From Methylibium sp. NZG (GTDB taxonomy: Bacteria; Pseudomonadota; Gammaproteobacteria; Burkholderiales; Burkholderiaceae_C), in NCBI GenBank assembly GCA_001263235.1, contig LGRD01000018.1, positions 124,001 through 188,000 of the forward strand: 64,000 bases of DNA, given 5' to 3'. Positions 48,684 to 57,308 of this stretch are shown here, one piece after another. The notes below the pieces were generated by a model, which did no database searches, was not told the origin of the DNA, and saw only the letters and a program-made list of their open reading frames with translations. Within the stretch, counting starts at the first letter, position 1, and every line of letters starts with the position of its first letter. A program made the translations under genes and the position numbers.

Positions 48684-49343
48684 TCAGCGCGGCGGTTGGC
48701 TCAGCATGCGCTCGACGTAGCGGGCGATCAGGTCGATCTCGAGGTTGACACGGCCGCCCACCACCAGGCTGCCCAGCGCGGTGTTCTGCAGCGTGTGTGG
48801 GATCAGGTTGATGCTGATCTCGCAGCCGTGCGCCTGTTCGGGCTGGAGGTCACTTCCAAGGCTGCGCTCAAGGTCGTTCACGCGGTTGACCGTCAAGCTC
48901 ACGCCATTGACGGTGACCGAGCCCTTGTACGCCATGAAGCGCGCCAGCTCGCGCGGTGCTGCGATGCGCAGCTCCCACGACTCGCCCACCGGGGCGAAGT
49001 GCGTCACGGAGCCGATGCCGTCCACGTGGCCGCTCACCAAGTGCCCGCCGAGCCGGTCGTTGGCGCGCAGCGCCTTCTCGAGGTTGACCGGGCCGGGCTG
49101 GTCGAGCCCCGCGGTCTTGGCGAGGCTTTCGGCCGAGATGTCGATGTCGAAGCGGCGCTGCGCCGCGTCGAGCGACGTGACCGTCATGCACGCGCCGTTG
49201 AGCGCGATGCTGTCGCCGGGTTGCACGTCGTCGAGGTAGCCGGGCGGCGTTTCGATGGCGAGCTGCTTGCCGTGCGCGGGCTCGCTGCCCAGCGCGTGGA
49301 CGGCGGTGATGCGGCCGAGGCCGGTGATGATGCCGGTGAACAT
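48684..49343 (-). CDS. ribE: Riboflavin synthase alpha subunit
   Basis: From the ATG at 49343 the protein has 219 residues: two lumazine-binding repeats, starting MFTGIITGLGRI and again near GGHLVSGHVDGIG, with SIALNGACMTVTS and SVTVNGVSLTVN as the repeated core. It converts two lumazines to riboflavin. The gene follows ribD by 46 bases. Confidence 0.95.
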   Translation of the reverse strand: MFTGIITGLGRITAVHALGSEPAHGKQLAIETPPGYLDDVQPGDSIALNGACMTVTSLDAAQRRFDIDISAESLAKTAGLDQPGPVNLEKALRANDRLGGHLVSGHVDGIGSVTHFAPVGESWELRIAAPRELARFMAYKGSVTVNGVSLTVNRVNDLERSLGSDLQPEQAHGCEISINLIPHTLQNTALGSLVVGGRVNLEIDLIARYVERMLSQPPR

Positions 49344-49389
49344 GCCTCGATTGTCGCAGCGCGCCACGTGGCGCGGCGTCCCCGACGTG

Positions 49390-50574
49390 TCAGGGCTGCG
49401 CGTCGGTGCGAAGCGGGTTGCGGCCGACCGGCCGCGCAACGATCCGCAGGTCGTCGCCGACCGGCCGCGCAATGATCCGCAGGTCGTCGCCGACCTGCGT
49501 GAGGCTGACGAAGCGCAGGTCCAGCGTGTCCTGCAAGCGCTCCAGCGGCCCGAACGCCGCCAGCTCGCGGCCGACGCCGAACAGCCGCGGCGCCATGTAG
49601 ACCAAAAATTCGTCGACCAGCCCCTCGCGCACGAACGAGCCGTTGAGCTTGTGGCCCGCTTCGACGTGCAGCTCGTTGATGCCGCGCCGCGCCAGGTCGG
49701 TCAGCAGCGCAGGCAGATCGACCTTGCCGTTCGGGCCGGGCAGCAGGGTGACTTCAGCGCCGGTCGCATCGAGCGCCGCGCGGCGAGCGTCGAACGAAGG
49801 CGCGTCGTCTGGCGACGCAGGCGCCGCGGCACAAATCAGCACTGCGCCAGGCGGCGCCAGCACGCGCGCGCTGGGCGGCATGTCCAGGCGCGAATCGACC
49901 ACCACGCGCAACGGTTGGCGGGCCGTCTCGACCAAGCGCACATCGAGCCGCGGGTCGTCGTCCAGCACCGTGCCCACGCCCGTCAGCACCGCACCCGCGC
50001 GTTTGCGAAAGGCGTGGCCGTCGGCGCGCGAGGCCGGGCCAGTGATCCACTGGCTCACGCCGTTGATCAGCGCGGTGCGGCCGTCGAGGGACACGGCGGC
50101 CTTCAGCCGCACCCACGGCCGGCCGCGCTGCATGCGCGAGAAGAAGCCGATGTTGAGCTCGCGCGCTTCGTCGGCGAGCGGTCCCTCGTCAACCTGAATG
50201 CCAGCCGCGCGCAGGCGCGCCGCGCCTTGGCCGGCCACGAGCGGGTTCGGGTCCTGCAGCGCCATCACCACGCGCTGCACGCCGGCTTCGATCAGCGCGT
50301 CGCAGCACGGCGGCGTGCGGCCGTGGTGGGCGCAGGGCTCCAACGTCACGACGACGGTGGCGCCGCGCACCGAGTGGCCGCGCGATTGCGCGTCGCGCAA
50401 CGCCATCACCTCGGCATGCGGGCCGCCGGCCTGCTGCGTGTGGCCGCGGCCGATCACCTGCCCGTCGGCGCCGACGATCACGCAGCCGACCCGCGGGTTC
50501 GGGTCGCTCAGGCCGACGGCGTGCTGCGCGAGGGTGAGCGCCTCGTGCATGTGGGCTGTGGCAGTGGCGTTCAT
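49390..50574 (-). CDS. ribD: Bifunctional riboflavin deaminase/reductase RibD
   Basis: A 394-residue enzyme. The deaminase domain has the zinc site HAEVMAL plus EPCAHHGRTPPCCDAL; the reductase domain starts around residue 150 (RPWVRLKAAVSLDGRTAL) with GVGTVLDDDP and NELHVEAGHKLNGSF. It carries out steps two and three of riboflavin synthesis. The C-terminus contains an 11-residue duplication GDDLRI(I/V)ARPV caused by a 33-bp tandem repeat. It is first in the riboflavin operon; no FMN riboswitch was recognised in front of it. Confidence 0.94.
   Translation of the reverse strand: MNATATAHMHEALTLAQHAVGLSDPNPRVGCVIVGADGQVIGRGHTQQAGGPHAEVMALRDAQSRGHSVRGATVVVTLEPCAHHGRTPPCCDALIEAGVQRVVMALQDPNPLVAGQGAARLRAAGIQVDEGPLADEARELNIGFFSRMQRGRPWVRLKAAVSLDGRTALINGVSQWITGPASRADGHAFRKRAGAVLTGVGTVLDDDPRLDVRLVETARQPLRVVVDSRLDMPPSARVLAPPGAVLICAAAPASPDDAPSFDARRAALDATGAEVTLLPGPNGKVDLPALLTDLARRGINELHVEAGHKLNGSFVREGLVDEFLVYMAPRLFGVGRELAAFGPLERLQDTLDLRFVSLTQVGDDLRIIARPVGDDLRIVARPVGRNPLRTDAQP
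49426..49491 (-). repeat. 33-bp tandem duplication at the 3' end of ribD
   Basis: Two nearly identical 33-base units start at 49426 and 49459 (each beginning GACCGGCCGCGCAA on the plus strand) and differ by one base. They add 11 residues near the C-terminus of RibD without shifting the frame. The near identity suggests a recent event. Confidence 0.85.
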
Positions 50575-50656
50575 CGAATACGTTGGCGATGGGCGCGGGC
50601 TTCGACGGGCTCAACCCGAGCGGCCATGCTGCGCGGAAGTCGGGCGGCAGGGTGCT

Positions 50657-51871
50657 TCACGGCTGGTGCGGCGCGGTCGCAAGGTTGGCATAGATCAAGG
50701 CGCCCGCGCTGTCGAGCTGCACCGGCGTGCCGCCCGGGCAGGCCTCGTTGCCGCGAATCACGAGGAAGTTCTGGTGTGCCAATGGGCCGTCGACATTGGC
50801 GTAGGCAGCCGGGTGCTCGGCGTTGGTGTCGATCGAGCCGCTGGCGTTCAGGTCGGCGGTGTAGCGGCACACGCGCCGGTCGTCGGCGGTGGTGCCCAGC
50901 GTCCAGCCCGCCGGCGCGAGCGTGCTGCGGCCGGACCATGTGCCGCCGGCGAGCGGGTAGACGACGCAGTGGTAGGCCACAAAGCGGTCGCCCGCGGCGG
51001 TCTGCACCGCGTCGCTGCCACACCAGGGCGGGGTGGGGTAGGTGCCGCCGGTCAACGTCAGCGCCACGGCCACGGGGGCCGGCGCGTCAAATGCCTGGCC
51101 GGCGATCGGCGGGCCGCTGGTCGAAAAGCGCACTGCGCCGCTGAGCAACTGGCCCACCAGCGCGTCGCAAGGGCCGAGGTTGCCGAGGGTCAGGTCCGTT
51201 GTCGCCAGCGCCGCGCTCACGCCGTTGCACCGGCCGATCACCTGGCCCGTGGTGTTGCTCATCAGCAGCGCCACGGTGCCCTCGCGCGCCGGCTTGAACG
51301 CGCTGGTGCCATTGCCCAGGTCTTTCGCAGCGAGCGGGATGCGCGGTGAGCGTGCGTTCACTGGCTGCATCGCCGCGGCGGCTGGCGCAACGGTCAACGC
51401 GCCCGAGTACGCCGGGTTGCTGCCGCCGATCACCGAGCTCAGCACCACCTGATGTTCGGCGCCGCCGCGGTCGGCCCAGCTCACGGTGACCGACGCGTTC
51501 TTCGCATTCGGCGCCTGGGCTGCTGCGATGCTGCGCGTGACAAGGTAGCGCGTCGGGCCATCGACGGTGTTGCTGGCGTCGACGATGTCGGCATAAGCCC
51601 GCGCACCGGCCGTGGCGGCGACGACGGAGAACGCGCGCAGCCGCTCCAGGTCTTCTTGCGCCAGTCGCACGGCTTCGGAGCGCTGGCGTGCCATGTCGGC
51701 GTTCAGCCGCAACTGCGTCTGCACGCTGCCGACCGAGAACATGCCCAGCGACAGCACCAGCAGCGCAACCAGGCCTTCGAGCAGCGTGGTGCCGCGCTGG
51801 CCGTGGCGGCTTGGTGTGCGCGAGGTGCGCAATGGGGGTGACTTGCGCGAGGGGTTCATCGTGCGGCTCAT
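50657..51871 (-). CDS. pilV: Type IV pilus minor pilin PilV-like protein
   Basis: From the ATG at 51871 the protein has 404 residues (ATG at 51859 is possible). The prepilin site is QRG followed by TTLLEGLVALLVLSLGMFSVG with Glu at +5, preceded by a basic leader. The rest is a large secreted domain with paired cysteines (WCGSD, FVAYHC, DDRRVCRY, NEACPGG). Minor pilins prime pilus assembly and can carry adhesion domains. It is last of the five pilin-like genes; the start lies next to the pilX stop. Confidence 0.85.
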   Translation of the reverse strand: MSRTMNPSRKSPPLRTSRTPSRHGQRGTTLLEGLVALLVLSLGMFSVGSVQTQLRLNADMARQRSEAVRLAQEDLERLRAFSVVAATAGARAYADIVDASNTVDGPTRYLVTRSIAAAQAPNAKNASVTVSWADRGGAEHQVVLSSVIGGSNPAYSGALTVAPAAAAMQPVNARSPRIPLAAKDLGNGTSAFKPAREGTVALLMSNTTGQVIGRCNGVSAALATTDLTLGNLGPCDALVGQLLSGAVRFSTSGPPIAGQAFDAPAPVAVALTLTGGTYPTPPWCGSDAVQTAAGDRFVAYHCVVYPLAGGTWSGRSTLAPAGWTLGTTADDRRVCRYTADLNASGSIDTNAEHPAAYANVDGPLAHQNFLVIRGNEACPGGTPVQLDSAGALIYANLATAPHQP

Positions 51872-51872
51872 C

Positions 51873-53141
51873 TCAAAAGTCCCGCCAGCTGCCGGCCACA
51901 CGCGCAAAGCTGCCGCCGCTCTTCAGCGCGGCCAGCACGGCAGCGTCGTAGAAGAGGTCCGGCACGCCGGTGCCTTGCACGTCGCCTTCGGTGACCAGCG
52001 CGCCGCGCAGCAGCGCACCCGCGCCAGCGTTGTTCCACGTCATCGACGCGCTGTAGACCACGCCGTGCAGCCGCACCGCGCCGTCGAAGCGCGCCGCGCC
52101 TTCGACCACCAGCGCCACCGGTTGCTGCGGCGTGCCCAGGCTCAGCGGGCCAGTCAGCACGAGATCGCCGGCCACGAACACCATCGGGTTGCCACCGGAA
52201 GCCTGAACCGCGGTGGCGAGCGCCGCGCTGCAATCGCCGCTGCAAATTGGCTTGAGCACGGTCGGCTGGTTTTTCCAGCCGGTCGGGTCCAGGCCGAAGA
52301 AGCTGCTGAACAGCCGCTGTGGTGTCAGCGCGGCGAGCGCCGCGTCGTTGCCCACCAACACGTCGGCCACCGGCGTGCCGGCCGGCGGTGTCACGCGCAT
52401 CAGCGGCGCGGTGATGCCGCTGCCGGCATGCACCACCCAGCCGCCCGACGCAGCATCCGGGTTGTGCACGCCCAGCGCGGCGGCGGTGATGACGCGGCCG
52501 CGTGCGGTCAGCGGCGCGGCCGGCGCCGTGCCCAGCGCCGGCAGCAAGCTGAGCGCGACCTCGACGCGCGCACTCGCGTCGGCCCGCGTGCTCGCGCCCG
52601 GCGCGCACGCGCCCGCCACGCTCGTGCAGCCGTGTGACACCAGCTTGACGATGCCCGGCTTTCCACCGGCCACGAACTCGAGCGCGAACGCCGGGTGCAG
52701 CCCGGGCGTGTTCGGCAACGCGGGTTGCGGGTGGCCTTGCGCCGGGCAACTGCAGGCCCAGCCCGCATCGCCACGCACGCACGAGGCCTGCAACGGCACA
52801 GCCAGCGCGCCGGCAGCCCAGGTGTTGCCGGTGAAGCCGGTGGCGCCGCTTTGCGGGCTCAAGAAGCGCTCGCGGAAAGTCGGCGCTGCCGCGTCGGCGC
52901 TGGCCCGGCAATCGGCTCCGATGCGCGCGGGGCTGTTGAGCTGCGCCTGCGCCCATTCGAGCCCGGCCTCCGCCGCCTCGAAGGCCTGTGTCGATCGGTA
53001 CTGGTTGGACGACGTGCGCTGCTCGAACACCAGGTTGCGGTTGGCGTAGGCAGCGGCCAGCAGCATCGCGAAGAACAGCACCATCGTGACGATCAGCGCG
53101 GCGGCGCCGCGTTGTGCCTTGGGGGAGCGGAAGTGGCGCAT
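51873..53141 (-). CDS. pilX: Type IV pilus minor pilin PilX-like protein
   Basis: A 422-residue protein. The leader MRHFRSPKAQRG is followed by AAALIVTMVLFFAMLLAAAYANRNLVFEQ, the PilX type without the +5 Glu; a second segment FEAAEAGLEWAQAQL is typical. The long C-terminal part has cysteine pairs. It sits between pilW and pilV genes in the usual order. Confidence 0.87.
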   Translation of the reverse strand: MRHFRSPKAQRGAAALIVTMVLFFAMLLAAAYANRNLVFEQRTSSNQYRSTQAFEAAEAGLEWAQAQLNSPARIGADCRASADAAAPTFRERFLSPQSGATGFTGNTWAAGALAVPLQASCVRGDAGWACSCPAQGHPQPALPNTPGLHPAFALEFVAGGKPGIVKLVSHGCTSVAGACAPGASTRADASARVEVALSLLPALGTAPAAPLTARGRVITAAALGVHNPDAASGGWVVHAGSGITAPLMRVTPPAGTPVADVLVGNDAALAALTPQRLFSSFFGLDPTGWKNQPTVLKPICSGDCSAALATAVQASGGNPMVFVAGDLVLTGPLSLGTPQQPVALVVEGAARFDGAVRLHGVVYSASMTWNNAGAGALLRGALVTEGDVQGTGVPDLFYDAAVLAALKSGGSFARVAGSWRDF

Positions 53142-53165
53142 GGTCGAGTCCGATCAGATGCCGGC

Positions 53166-53879
53166 TCAGGCTGGGCACGCGCCGACGATCGGGTCGTTGC
53201 GCAGCCGCACCTGGCTGCGCACGCTGCGCGTCACGCGCGCATCGGCCGTGGCGCGGCCGGCCACCACCACCGCCAGGCTGCGCACGAGTTGCCGCGGCGG
53301 GCAGGCGCTGGCGGCGGCGCCGGCCGCGCAGGGTTGCGCGCAAAAGCCGGCCAGGCTGATCTCTTCGACGACCGGCGCGACGCTGAACTCGGTCACCGTC
53401 AGCGTGGCCACGTCGGTCAGCGCCTGCCAGTTGCCCGAACCGAGCTGCAACTCAAGCGCGCCGTTGCGCAGCCGGAAGCCGAACTGCTCGTTGCTATCGA
53501 CGGTGTGGTTTTCGGTCGCGTCGCGCGAGAAGCGAAAGCTCGTGGCGTCGGCCGCGGCGCCGACCGGCGTCACGTCGGTGTACGGGTTGGCCAGCACCGC
53601 GCCGCCACCCTCGCTGCGCACGCCCGCGGTGGCGGCGGCCCAGTAGCCGGCGCGGCGCAGGTCGCGCGTCACCAGGTCGGCGGCGGTGCGCAGGTCTTGC
53701 ATCAGGCGGCTTTCGATCATCAGGCTGCGGTTCTCGCGCAGGCTGCCGGTCAGCAAGCTGGTGGCGGCGGCGACGATGAACAGGCCGATGGCCATGCCGA
53801 TCAGCAGCTCGACCAGGGTCAGGCCGCGTTGAAGGGGCTGAAGGCGCCGCGCTTGCGGTGCGTGCAGGCGCTGGCTCAC
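53166..53879 (-). CDS. pilW: Type IV pilus minor pilin PilW-like protein
   Basis: I take the GTG at 53879, one base after the pilE-like stop, giving 237 residues. The prepilin site LQRG-LTLVELLIGMAIGLFIVAAATSLL is clear (Glu at +5). Motifs SLMIESRLMQDLRTAADLVTRDLRRAGYW are typical of PilW. It belongs to the minor pilin complex with PilV, PilX and FimT. Confidence 0.87.
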   Translation of the reverse strand: MSQRLHAPQARRLQPLQRGLTLVELLIGMAIGLFIVAAATSLLTGSLRENRSLMIESRLMQDLRTAADLVTRDLRRAGYWAAATAGVRSEGGGAVLANPYTDVTPVGAAADATSFRFSRDATENHTVDSNEQFGFRLRNGALELQLGSGNWQALTDVATLTVTEFSVAPVVEEISLAGFCAQPCAAGAAASACPPRQLVRSLAVVVAGRATADARVTRSVRSQVRLRNDPIVGACPA

Positions 53880-53880
53880 G

Positions 53881-54501
53881 TCACAGGCTCCAGCATTGCC
53901 GGTTCGCGGCTGCGGCGTTGGCGGTGCTGGCGTCCGGGCCCGAGGCGTAGACCGTGTTCGCACCTTGCGTGCTGAGCTTGAGGAACGCGCAGTTCGTGTC
54001 GCGCGCCTGCGTGCCGTTGGCCGTGGCCAGCACGTCGTAGCCGCCGGCGCTGGCGTCGTTCACCTGCAGCGTGTAGTGGCCGGCCGGCGAGCCGGCGGCC
54101 ATGCCGATCTGCGCCAGGCTGCCGTACGCCGGGTTGTTGGAGCGCCAGCGTTCCTGCGCCCACTGCACCTGCATCGCGGCCACCACCGCGTCGGTGCGGC
54201 GCACTTTCTGGATCTGACCCGTGAACGACGGATAGGCGATGCTGGACAGGATGCCGGCGATCGACACCACGATCATCATCTCGATCAGCGTGAAGCCTGC
54301 GGCCGAACGGCGCGTCGTTGTGAGCCCGGCCGTGCGCGGCAGGGGCGGGGCGGCGGTGGCAGGGCATGGCGCATTGATTATCGGCGCGCAGCCCGTGGCG
54401 AGGAAACGCAGGGCCGCCACGGCGAGGCTCGTGGCTCGGCGTTCTGTCTGGCGATCGGCGTCGCGATGGGCGGGGCACGTGGTTTGGGGAAGGGAGTTCA
54501 T
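53881..54501 (-). CDS. pilE: Type IV pilin, PilE-like, with unusually long leader
   Basis: A 206-residue protein. The prepilin site AAG-FTLIEMMIVVSIAGILSSIAYPSF lies at residues 67-69, so 68 residues precede cleavage instead of the usual 6-30. The ATG at 54501 has GGAGA upstream and no better start lies closer. The leader contains a second hydrophobic stretch (ATSLAVAALRFLATGCAPI). The pilin domain has YGSLAQIG, HYTLQV, and two cysteines (DTNCAF, NRQCW) for the disulfide loop. It resembles the minor pilin PilE of betaproteobacterial fimT-pilV-W-X-E sets. Confidence 0.85.
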   Translation of the reverse strand: MNSLPQTTCPAHRDADRQTERRATSLAVAALRFLATGCAPIINAPCPATAAPPLPRTAGLTTTRRSAAGFTLIEMMIVVSIAGILSSIAYPSFTGQIQKVRRTDAVVAAMQVQWAQERWRSNNPAYGSLAQIGMAAGSPAGHYTLQVNDASAGGYDVLATANGTQARDTNCAFLKLSTQGANTVYASGPDASTANAAAANRQCWSL

Positions 54502-54516
54502 CGCAGGTCTCCAGGT

Positions 54517-55065
54517 TCAGCAGGCGCGGTAGCCGGCCACGGTGTTCATCGGGGAGCAGGAACGCACCCGCCCCATCACATTGACGACGTGGTGCACCGC
54601 GCGGCCCTGCGGCCCCAGCACACGCAGCGTGCCGGTCGGGCTGCTGGTGCCGTGCAGCGGGTCGAACAGGAGCGAGGTGACGTTGGCCTGCACGCCGACG
54701 CGCTGTGCCGCCGGCAGCACCACCGTCTTGATCTGCTCGGCCGTGCCGCTGCACTGCGCGGGGCCGTCGGCCGCACAAGTGCATTGCGCGCTCAGGCCGG
54801 TGTGGATCACGTAGCAACTGGCGTCGGCGTTCGCGTAGAAGCTGATGCGCACCGGCTGGTTGCGTGCCACGGCTTCGGAGCGCACGTACTGGATGTCTGT
54901 TGCGAGTTGCGTCGCTGTGCCGTCGAGGCGCCGGCTGTCGAGCAGCCCGGTCATGCCCGGTGCGGCGCTGGTGGTGACGATGCCCAGCACCGCCAGCACG
55001 ATGGCTGCTTCGACCAGCGTGACGCCTCGTTGCGATTTGCCTTGAGCCTGCTTCGGGGTTTTCAT
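54517..55065 (-). CDS. fimT: Type IV pilus minor pilin FimT/GspH-like protein
   Basis: From the ATG at 55065 (GGAG upstream) the protein has 182 residues. Prepilin site QRG-VTLVEAAIVLAVLGIVTTSAAPGM, then GspH/FimT core LATDIQYVRSEAVARNQPVRISF and a cysteine pair. FimT can bind DNA in naturally competent relatives; that cannot be claimed here. It is first of the minor pilin operon. Confidence 0.88.
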   Translation of the reverse strand: MKTPKQAQGKSQRGVTLVEAAIVLAVLGIVTTSAAPGMTGLLDSRRLDGTATQLATDIQYVRSEAVARNQPVRISFYANADASCYVIHTGLSAQCTCAADGPAQCSGTAEQIKTVVLPAAQRVGVQANVTSLLFDPLHGTSSPTGTLRVLGPQGRAVHHVVNVMGRVRSCSPMNTVAGYRAC

Positions 55066-55146
55066 GTGCGCTCCGTTCGTTGAACCGATGCACACACTGT
55101 AGAAAACGGTGACCCGCGGCGCGACCCCATCAGGTGGGGAAGGGCA

Positions 55147-55183
55147 GGCCCCCTTGCGGGGCACCCCCGTTCGGGGGATGCGG
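55147..55183. repeat. GC-rich hairpin repeat upstream of fimT
   Basis: GCCCCCTTGCGGGGC followed by ACCCCCGTTCGGGGGAT gives two adjacent hairpins between the nrdR stop and the fimT start. It looks like the elements at 40124 and 41101 and may end the nrdR transcript on the minus strand side. Confidence 0.5.
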
Positions 55184-55240
55184 CGTCAGAGTGCTGTCAA
55201 CGCGCTGCGAGGGCGGCTTCAGCGCTCGTTCAGCGCTTGT

Positions 55241-55684
55241 TCAGATATCGCGAATCAGCTGCCGGAACTCGTCCACATCTTCGAAGCTGCGGTACACCGA
55301 CGCGAAGCGAACGTAGGCCACCTTGTCGATGCGCTTCAACTCGCGCATCACCAGTTCGCCGAGCTTGGTCGACGGCACTTCCTTGGCGCCGCTGTTGAGC
55401 AGCTTGTCCTGGATGCGCTCGAGCGCCGCGTCGATCTGCTCCACGCTGACCGGCCGCTTGCGCAGCGCCAGGCTCATCGAGGCGCGGATTTTGGCGGGGT
55501 CGAACTCGGCGCGCGTGCCGTCCTTCTTGACCACCGACGGCAGCGCGATCTCGGCCCGCTCGTACGTGGTGAAGCGCTTGTCGCAACCCTGGCATTTGCG
55601 GCGCCGACGCACCACGTCGCCTTCGTCGGACTCGCGCGTCTCGACGACCTGGGTTTCTTCGAAGCTGCAGAAGGGGCATCTCAC
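55241..55684 (-). CDS. nrdR: Transcriptional repressor NrdR
   Basis: A 147-residue protein from a GTG start ([18 protein letters not shown]). The zinc ribbon has CPFC ... [13 protein letters not shown]; the ATP-cone follows ([28 protein letters not shown]). NrdR represses ribonucleotide reductase genes when dATP is bound. The glyA-nrdR pairing is typical for betaproteobacteria. Confidence 0.96.
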   Translation of the reverse strand: MRCPFCSFEETQVVETRESDEGDVVRRRRKCQGCDKRFTTYERAEIALPSVVKKDGTRAEFDPAKIRASMSLALRKRPVSVEQIDAALERIQDKLLNSGAKEVPSTKLGELVMRELKRIDKVAYVRFASVYRSFEDVDEFRQLIRDI

Positions 55685-55713
55685 AAGAATTCCTGCACGT
55701 CAGTGCAATCGCT

Positions 55714-55734
55714 CCCTCCCCCGCTGGGGGAGGG
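55714..55734. repeat. Dispersed palindrome between glyA and nrdR
   Basis: CCCTCCCCC-GCT-GGGGGAGGG, a perfect nine-base stem, followed by CTGGAGTGGGGGCGG. This is the same hairpin core as in the two insertions within the hydantoinase gene, here as a single copy in an intergenic gap of 84 bases. Confidence 0.8.
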
Positions 55735-55768
55735 CTGGAGTGGGGGCGGGGTCGCCCAATCTCTCGAC

Positions 55769-57019
55769 CTACCGGTACACCGGAAAGTCCTTGGTCAGCG
55801 CCGCCACCTTGGCGCGCACCGTGGCGATGTTCGCTTCGTCCGTCGGCCGGTCCAGCACATCGGCGATGAGGTGCGCGGTGGCGCGTGCCTGCTCCTCCTT
55901 GAAGCCGCGCGTCGTCATCGCCGGTGAGCCCAGGCGGATGCCGCTCGTGACCATCGGCTTTTGCGGGTCGTTCGGGATGCCGTTCTTGTTGCACGTCATG
56001 TGCGCCGAGCCGAGCAGGTTCTCGGCTTCCTTGCCGGTCAGGTTCTTCGGGCGCAGGTCGACCAGCATCACGTGGCTTTCGGTGCGGCCGCTGACGATGC
56101 GCAGCCCGCGCTCGGTCAGCGTCTGTGCCAGCGCGGCGGCGTTCTTGATTACCTGCTGCTGGTACACCTTGAACGAAGGGTCGAGCGCTTCCTTGAAGGC
56201 CACCGCCTTCGCCGCGATCACGTGCATCAGCGGCCCGCCCTGGATGCCGGGGAAGATCGCGCTGTTGATCTTTTTCGCGATCGCCTCGTCGTTCATCAGC
56301 ACGATGCCACCGCGCGGGCCGCGCAGGCTCTTGTGGGTGGTGGAGGTCACCACGTCGGCGTGCGGCACCGGGTTGGGGTACACGCCCGCGGCGATCAGCC
56401 CGGCGTAGTGCGCCATGTCGACCATGAAGATCGCCCCGACCGCCTTGGCGACCTTGGCAAAACGCTCGAAGTCGATGCGCAGGCTGTAGGCCGAGGCACC
56501 CGCAATGATCAGCTTCGGCTTGTGCTCGTGCGCCAGGCGCTCCATCGCGTCGTAGTCGATCTCTTCTTTCGCCGTCAGGCCGTAGCTGACCACCTTGAAC
56601 CACTTGCCGCTCATGTTCAGCGGCATGCCGTGCGTCAGGTGGCCGCCTTCGGCCAGGCTCATGCCCATGATCGTGTCGCCCGGCTGCAGCAGGCCGAAGA
56701 ACACCGCCTGGTTCGCCTGCGAGCCCGAATTGGCCTGCACGTTGGCATGCTGCGCGCCGAACAGTTGCTTGAGCCGGTCGATGGCGAGCTGCTCGGCGAT
56801 GTCGACGAACTCGCAGCCGCCGTAGTAGCGCTTGCCCGGGTAGCCTTCAGCGTACTTGTTGGTGAGCTGGCTGCCCTGCGCGGCCATCACGGCGGGCGAG
56901 GCGTAGTTCTCGGAGGCGATGAGCTCGATGTGGTCTTCCTGGCGCTGGTTCTCGCGCTGGATGACGGACCACAGCTCGGGGTCTGTGTTGGCGACGGTGG
57001 ATTGGAGGCGGTCGAACAT
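55769..57019 (-). CDS. glyA: Serine hydroxymethyltransferase
   Basis: A 416-residue enzyme with [38 protein letters not shown], the PLP lysine in [16 protein letters not shown], and [17 protein letters not shown]. It converts serine and tetrahydrofolate to glycine and methylene-tetrahydrofolate. A ZTP riboswitch-like RNA lies in its leader, linking expression to folate-dependent one-carbon status. Confidence 0.97.
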   Translation of the reverse strand: MFDRLQSTVANTDPELWSVIQRENQRQEDHIELIASENYASPAVMAAQGSQLTNKYAEGYPGKRYYGGCEFVDIAEQLAIDRLKQLFGAQHANVQANSGSQANQAVFFGLLQPGDTIMGMSLAEGGHLTHGMPLNMSGKWFKVVSYGLTAKEEIDYDAMERLAHEHKPKLIIAGASAYSLRIDFERFAKVAKAVGAIFMVDMAHYAGLIAAGVYPNPVPHADVVTSTTHKSLRGPRGGIVLMNDEAIAKKINSAIFPGIQGGPLMHVIAAKAVAFKEALDPSFKVYQQQVIKNAAALAQTLTERGLRIVSGRTESHVMLVDLRPKNLTGKEAENLLGSAHMTCNKNGIPNDPQKPMVTSGIRLGSPAMTTRGFKEEQARATAHLIADVLDRPTDEANIATVRAKVAALTKDFPVYR

Positions 57020-57087
57020 GGTGGGCAGTCCTGTGCGTCAGATGTCCCCGTGCCGGGAAACCCGCATGCGCCAAGGCGCATGCCAGC

Positions 57088-57205
57088 ACGAAGCTGCCCA
57101 GGCGAACGGCTGAACCGTGGCGCGCCATGTGCGCGCCCCGACCACACTTCCCGGTGGTTGACCACCTCCGGCCTTTGGAAGGCCTCATCGCCAGTTGTGC
57201 AGCGC
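57088..57205 (-). ncRNA. ZTP (pfl) riboswitch in the glyA leader
   Basis: Read on the minus strand, the leader contains the conserved parts of the ZTP/pfl riboswitch in order: ACTGGCG (57195-57189), a hairpin arm GGTGG..CAACCACCGGG with AAGTGTGG closing the first helix, a variable stem (GGCGCGC..GCGCGCC), and the 3' pseudoknot block CCGTTCGCCTGGGCA (ending at 57095). Just downstream a nine-base hairpin (GCATGCGCC/GGCGCATGC, 57064-57083) may be the switch part. ZTP (or ZMP) builds up when 10-formyl-tetrahydrofolate is short and such switches raise glyA, purH or fhs expression. The match was made by eye. Confidence 0.85.
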
Positions 57206-57308
57206 GGTTAGTGTAGCGGCGCTGGTCGTGGTGGAACGGTGGCGAAGCGGCGAACGAGTCTGGCCGCACGGCCAAAAAGGGCCGATGCGGCGCGCGATGG
57301 CCCCGCGT

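Noticed and set aside
50575-50656. FMN riboswitch before ribD
   Set aside because: The short leader lacks the conserved RFN element blocks; nothing comparable was seen within the available space.
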